Origin: Cupriavidus oxalaticus
GTDB taxonomy: Bacteria > Pseudomonadota > Gammaproteobacteria > Burkholderiales > Burkholderiaceae
DNA: 64,000 nt
Assembly (NCBI RefSeq): GCF_004768545.1
Contig: NZ_CP038634.1
Span: 186,001-250,000 of the forward strand
Direction of reading: 5' to 3'
In this document: positions 60,551-64,000 of the stretch, in pieces
Position numbering within the stretch: the first letter of the stretch is position 1
Layout: each line of letters starts with the position of its first letter
Translations under genes and position numbers: made by a program
Notes under the pieces: generated by a model
Told to the model about the DNA's origin: nothing
What the model saw: only the letters and a program-made list of their open reading frames with translations
The model's database searches: none

Positions 60551-62203
60551 TCAGGCTACGTCTTCCCGCAGCTGCTTCTTGTTGATCTTGCCCACGCTGG
60601 TCTTCGGGATCGCCTCGACGAACGTGATGCGGTCGGCTTCAGGCACCGCGTACTTGCTGATGCGCTGCGATTCGACGTGGCCCAGCAGGTGCGCGCGGAC
60701 CTGTTCCGCATTCACCTCCACGCCCGGCTTGCGTACCACGAACGCCATCGGCCGCTCGCCCCACCTGGCGTCGGGGACACCGATCACCGCGCATTCCAGC
60801 ACGCCTGGCACTTCGGTGATCAGATTCTCCACCTCGATCGACGACACCCACTCGCCGCCGGTCTTGATCACGTCCTTGATGCGGTCGACGATCTGCACGA
60901 AGCCGTCCTGCCCCATCACCGCGACGTCCTGCGTGTGCAGGTAGCCGCCGGCCCACAGGTCTTCCGATGCCGCCGGCTTGCCGAAGTACGCCTTGGTCAG
61001 GAACGGCGCACGCAGCACGATCTCGCCGCGGCTCTTGCCGTCGTGCGGCAGGTCCTGCATGTCTTCGCTGACGATGCGGTAGTCCACCAGCGTCACCGGG
61101 CGGCCGGTGGAGCAGCGCATGCGCACTTCTTCGGCACGGTCCTTCGGCACGCACCCGGGCGGCAGCTGCGCCAGCGACACGATCGGGCCGGTCTCCGACA
61201 TGCCGTAGCCGGCGAAGATGTCGATGCCGCGATCCAGGGCCGCCTCGCACAGCGCGGGCGGCAACGCCGAGCCACCGATGATGATCTTCCAGCCCGACAG
61301 GTCCGGCTTGCCGTCGGCGGAGGCCTGCAGCAGCATCTGCAGGATGGTTGGCACGCAGTGCGAGAAAGTGACCTTCTCGGTCTCGCGCAATTTCAGCAGC
61401 TGGTCGGGCAGGTAGCGGCCCGGCAGCACCGTGCGCAGCCCGAGCATCACGGCGACATACGGGATGCCCCATGCCAGCACGTGGAACATCGGCGTGATCG
61501 GCATGTAGACATCTTCACGATGCATGCGCTGTCCTTCGCGCGGCGAGCACAGGCTCGTCGCCGACGCCAGCGTGTGCAGCACGATCTCGCGGTGGCTGTA
61601 GCAGACACCCTTCGGATCGCCGGTGGTGCCGGTGGTATAGAAGGTGGCGGCCTTGGTGTTCTCGTCGAAATCCGCGAACTCGAAGTCCGCGGGCGCATGC
61701 TCCAGCAGCGCCTCGTACTCGCCGGCGAACGGCACGCTGGACTTCGGCACGTCCTGGCCATCGGCCAGCAGCACGAAGCGCGGGTTGCCGGTGAGCTGCG
61801 GGCGGATCTGCTCGATCACCGGCAGGAAATCCGGGTGCACCAGCACGATCGCGGCGCCTGCATCGTTGAGCGTGTAGAGGATCTGCTGGGGCGACAGCCG
61901 CACATTGACGGTGAACAGCGTGGCGCCCATCATCGGTACGCCGAAATAGCATTCCAGGTAGCGGTGGCTGTCCCAGTCCATCACGGCCACGGTGCTGCCG
62001 TGGCGGATGTCCAGCGCAGCCAGCGCAGACGCCAGCTTGCCGATGCGGCGGCGGAAATCGCGGAAGGTGTAGCGCATTTCGCCGCGGTAGCTGATCTCCT
62101 GGTCGCCATAGAGGCTCAGGGCATTGGTCAGCAGCTGCTTGACCAGCAGCGGATAGGCGTAGGCCGACTTGGCCGGCGTGATCAGGTTGTCTTGCATGTT
62201 CAT
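60551..62203 (-). CDS. AMP-forming fatty/aryl acyl-CoA synthetase
   Basis: A 550-residue adenylate-forming ligase. Phosphate loop TFYTTGTTGDPKGVCYSHRE; also PMFHVLAWGIPYVAVMLGLR, IIIGGSALPPALCEAALDRG, FAGYGMSETGPIVSLAQLPP, YLHTQDVAVMGQDGFVQIVD, RIKDVIKTGGEWVSSIEVEN and, at the C-terminus, IPKTSVGKINKKQLRED with the catalytic lysine. This is the FadK/medium-chain type close to dimethylmalonyl- or fatty-acid-CoA ligases; the substrate is unknown. It is the last gene of a leftward run with a TauD dioxygenase (17 bp upstream) and a quinone oxidoreductase. The ATG at 62203 is chosen; one two codons later is equally possible. Confidence 0.92.
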   Translation of the reverse strand: MNMQDNLITPAKSAYAYPLLVKQLLTNALSLYGDQEISYRGEMRYTFRDFRRRIGKLASALAALDIRHGSTVAVMDWDSHRYLECYFGVPMMGATLFTVNVRLSPQQILYTLNDAGAAIVLVHPDFLPVIEQIRPQLTGNPRFVLLADGQDVPKSSVPFAGEYEALLEHAPADFEFADFDENTKAATFYTTGTTGDPKGVCYSHREIVLHTLASATSLCSPREGQRMHREDVYMPITPMFHVLAWGIPYVAVMLGLRTVLPGRYLPDQLLKLRETEKVTFSHCVPTILQMLLQASADGKPDLSGWKIIIGGSALPPALCEAALDRGIDIFAGYGMSETGPIVSLAQLPPGCVPKDRAEEVRMRCSTGRPVTLVDYRIVSEDMQDLPHDGKSRGEIVLRAPFLTKAYFGKPAASEDLWAGGYLHTQDVAVMGQDGFVQIVDRIKDVIKTGGEWVSSIEVENLITEVPGVLECAVIGVPDARWGERPMAFVVRKPGVEVNAEQVRAHLLGHVESQRISKYAVPEADRITFVEAIPKTSVGKINKKQLREDVA

Positions 62204-62220
62204 TCGCTCGAATCCAGGGT

Positions 62221-63069
62221 TCAGTACGGCCTGGTGCCGATGATGCCGGCCCGCTCCATCTTGCGGTGGCACGGCGGATAATCCATCACAGCATAGTGCT
62301 GCGTCGCGGTGTTGTCCCAGATCGCCACGCTGTCGGGCGCCCAGCGCCAGCGCACCTGGTACTCGGGGATGTACGCCTGGCTTACCAGGTAGCGCAGCAG
62401 GTCGGCGGCGCCCGGGTTGGCGTCCTGCCCGAAGCGCACGCGCGCGGCGGTGTGGTAGTTGGTGAAGTGCGTGGTGAAGGCGTTGACGTAAAGCACCTTC
62501 TCGCCGGTGTCCGGGTGCGTGCGCACCACCGGATGCTCGGCATCGGGATACTGCGCCTTCAGCGCCAGGCGCTTCTCGACCGGCATGGCGGCGCCGAAGC
62601 TCGCTTCGATGCTATGGCGCGCGCGCAGGTCGGCGATCTGCGTCTTGATGTGCTCGGGCAGCCGTTCGTAAGCCAGCGCCATGTTCGCCCACATGGTGTC
62701 GCCGCCAACCGGCGGGCATTCCACGCAGCGCAGCACCGCGCCGAACTGCGGCGCCTCGCGCCACGTGGTGTCGGAGTGCCAGGCGTTCTCGTAGCGGTCG
62801 TTGGGCTGGTCGGGCGTCTTGTAGATGCGCACCAGGCCGGGGTGTTCCGGGTCGCTGCCGGCCACCGGATGGTCTTCCAGTTCGCCGAAGCGGCTGGCGA
62901 AGGCGACATGCTCGGCCCGGCTGAACTTCTGGTCGCGCAGGAACAGCACGCGGTGCTGCAGCAGCAACGCGCGGATCTCGGCGAACAGGCCGTCGTCGCG
63001 CACGGCATCGGCCAGGTTGACGCCGCTCAGTTCGGCGCCCAGCGCGCAGGTGAGTTGTTGGACTCGCAT
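62221..63069 (-). CDS. TauD/TfdA family Fe(II)/2-oxoglutarate dioxygenase
   Basis: A 282-residue non-heme dioxygenase. The facial triad is visible: His and Asp in NAWHSDTTWREAPQFGAVLR, and the distal His in WDNTATQHYAVMDY; the 2-oxoglutarate arginine is in PPCHRKMERAGIIG. The N-terminus is LGAELSGVNLADAVRDDGLF, as in TauD. Such enzymes hydroxylate sulfonates, phenoxy-acids and similar compounds to release sulfite or a phenol. Placed beside an acyl-CoA ligase and a quinone reductase, it probably opens a catabolic route. Start at ATG 63069. Confidence 0.92.
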   Translation of the reverse strand: MRVQQLTCALGAELSGVNLADAVRDDGLFAEIRALLLQHRVLFLRDQKFSRAEHVAFASRFGELEDHPVAGSDPEHPGLVRIYKTPDQPNDRYENAWHSDTTWREAPQFGAVLRCVECPPVGGDTMWANMALAYERLPEHIKTQIADLRARHSIEASFGAAMPVEKRLALKAQYPDAEHPVVRTHPDTGEKVLYVNAFTTHFTNYHTAARVRFGQDANPGAADLLRYLVSQAYIPEYQVRWRWAPDSVAIWDNTATQHYAVMDYPPCHRKMERAGIIGTRPY

Positions 63070-63082
63070 GGCTTTTGGCTCC

Positions 63083-64000
63083 TCAGATGACAAAGATCGA
63101 CGAACCGGTGGTCTTGCGCGACTCCAGGTCGATATGCGCCTGCACCGCGTCTTCGAGCGCGTAGCGCTGGTTGATCTCGATCCGGATGCGGCCGGAGCCG
63201 ACATGATCGAACAGTTCCCCGGCCAGTTGCGCCTTCTCGGCCGGATCGAAGATGTAGTCGGCCAGCGCCGGACGGGTCAGGAACAGCGAGCCCTTCATCG
63301 CCAGCAGCACCGGGTCGAACGGCGGGATCGGGCCGGAGGCCGTGCCGACGCAGACCATGGTGCCGCGGCGGCGCAGCGAATCCAGCGAAGACGTGAAGGT
63401 GCTCTTGCCGACGCTGTCGAACACCACCGACACGCCGACGCCGTCGGTCAGTTCGCGCACGCGCTTGGCCACGTCTTCATGGCTGTAGTTGATGATGTGG
63501 TCGCAGCCATGGGCACGCGCCACTTCGGCCTTGGCCTCGCTCGACACCGTGCCGATCACGGTCAGTCCCAGCAGCTTGGCCCACTGCGAAACGATCAGGC
63601 CCACGCCGCCGGCTGCCGCGTGCAGCAGGATGGTTTCGCCCGGCTGGAACGCATGGATGCGGCGCATCAGGTACGCCGAAGTCAGGCCGCGCATGGTCAT
63701 CGCCGCCGCGGTCTCGAAGCCGATGGTGTCGGGCAGGCGGATCAGCGGCGCCGCCGGCACCAGGCGCTCGGTGCTGTAGGCGCCCAGCGTGTTGATAAAG
63801 CCGGTATACGTGACGCGATCGCCCACGGCGACGTTGGTCACGCCCGGGCCGATGGCCTGCACCACGCCCGAGGCTTCCACGCCCATGCCGGACGGCAGCG
63901 GCACCGGGTAGGTGCCGTTGCGGAAATAGGTGTCTGCGTAGTTCAGGCCCACCGCCACGTGGCGGATGCGCACCTGTCCCGCGCCGGGCTCTCCCACCGC
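63083..64000 (-). CDS. Quinone oxidoreductase/zinc-less alcohol dehydrogenase family (Qor-like), 5' end beyond the window
   Basis: At least 306 residues of an NADPH-dependent MDR-family quinone reductase. Seen: VRIRHVAVGLNYADTYFRNG, PLPSGMGVEASGVVQAIGPG, VAVGDRVTYTG, TMRGLTSAYLMRR, the nucleotide site HAAAGGVGLIVSQWAKLLGL, VVFDSVGKSTFTSSLDSLRR and a C-terminal LEDAVQAHIDLESRKTTGSS. No structural zinc cysteines are present. The start codon lies to the right of base 64000; about 20 residues are missing. It precedes the TauD gene by 13 bp on the same strand. Confidence 0.93.
   Translation of the reverse strand, partial: AVGEPGAGQVRIRHVAVGLNYADTYFRNGTYPVPLPSGMGVEASGVVQAIGPGVTNVAVGDRVTYTGFINTLGAYSTERLVPAAPLIRLPDTIGFETAAAMTMRGLTSAYLMRRIHAFQPGETILLHAAAGGVGLIVSQWAKLLGLTVIGTVSSEAKAEVARAHGCDHIINYSHEDVAKRVRELTDGVGVSVVFDSVGKSTFTSSLDSLRRRGTMVCVGTASGPIPPFDPVLLAMKGSLFLTRPALADYIFDPAEKAQLAGELFDHVGSGRIRIEINQRYALEDAVQAHIDLESRKTTGSSIFVI

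Overview
The window is about 67-70% GC and gene-dense. Its content points to a Burkholderiaceae betaproteobacterium close to Cupriavidus/Ralstonia: three Bug-type (TctC) solute-binding proteins, a PHA synthase with its own phasin and depolymerase, LigD/Ku end joining, many acyl-CoA enzymes, and a porin of the betaproteobacterial type. The genus is inferred from gene style and was not measured. No rRNA, CRISPR array, prophage or replication origin was seen.

Layout. 1-2665: partial old-yellow-enzyme reductase with its TetR repressor, then an orphan TolA-like protein. 2718-2977: three leftward tRNA genes (Asn, Gly, Thr in transcription order). 3158-17998: a self-contained catabolic regulon. A rightward operon (ADP-forming acyl-CoA synthetase, Bug protein, SDR, acyl-CoA dehydrogenase) meets a leftward operon (carboxyltransferase, acyl-CoA dehydrogenase, enoyl-CoA hydratase, biotin carboxylase, AtuA/DUF1446 protein, Bug protein) at one shared terminator. 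An IclR gene lies divergent to the leftward operon, and near-identical inverted repeats precede both operons. The enzyme set copies the acyclic-terpenoid (Atu) pathway but is split into two operons and uses a different CoA ligase.

18548-30448: a second type I glutamine synthetase, a small lipoprotein, and a second acyl-CoA cluster (acyl-CoA dehydrogenase divergent to MaoC hydratase, CoA-transferase-like protein, thiolase, CaiB transferase, AMP-forming ligase) with a fragment of another acyl-CoA dehydrogenase stranded inside, then LysR and AraC-type regulators. 30449-33372: a frameshifted lipoprotein and debris, a Nudix hydrolase, a DUF3574 lipoprotein, and an epoxide-hydrolase-like protein with a striking operator. 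33401-37240: a group IIC-type intron inserted just after the ilvD terminator, then ilvD. 37541-41820: the end-joining operon ligD-ku with a MerR/TPR protein translationally coupled to ku. 41868-48020: small RRM-like protein, DUF2950/DUF3300 pair, polyphosphate kinase 2, small secreted protein, SulP transporter.

48169-59972: two transcription units (MFS transporter/hydrolase/porin, and a beta-keto acid cleavage enzyme with followers) share a promoter architecture of 21-bp-period direct repeats plus an identically placed -10-like octamer. This suggests one AraC-type regulator, probably the one divergent to the cleavage enzyme, controls both. Between them lies a leftward PHA module (phaJ-like, phaC, phasin, phaZ-like). 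59973-64000: an intergenic segment with a group II intron relic between two repeat copies, then a leftward AMP-ligase, a TauD-type dioxygenase, and a quinone oxidoreductase cut by the right edge.
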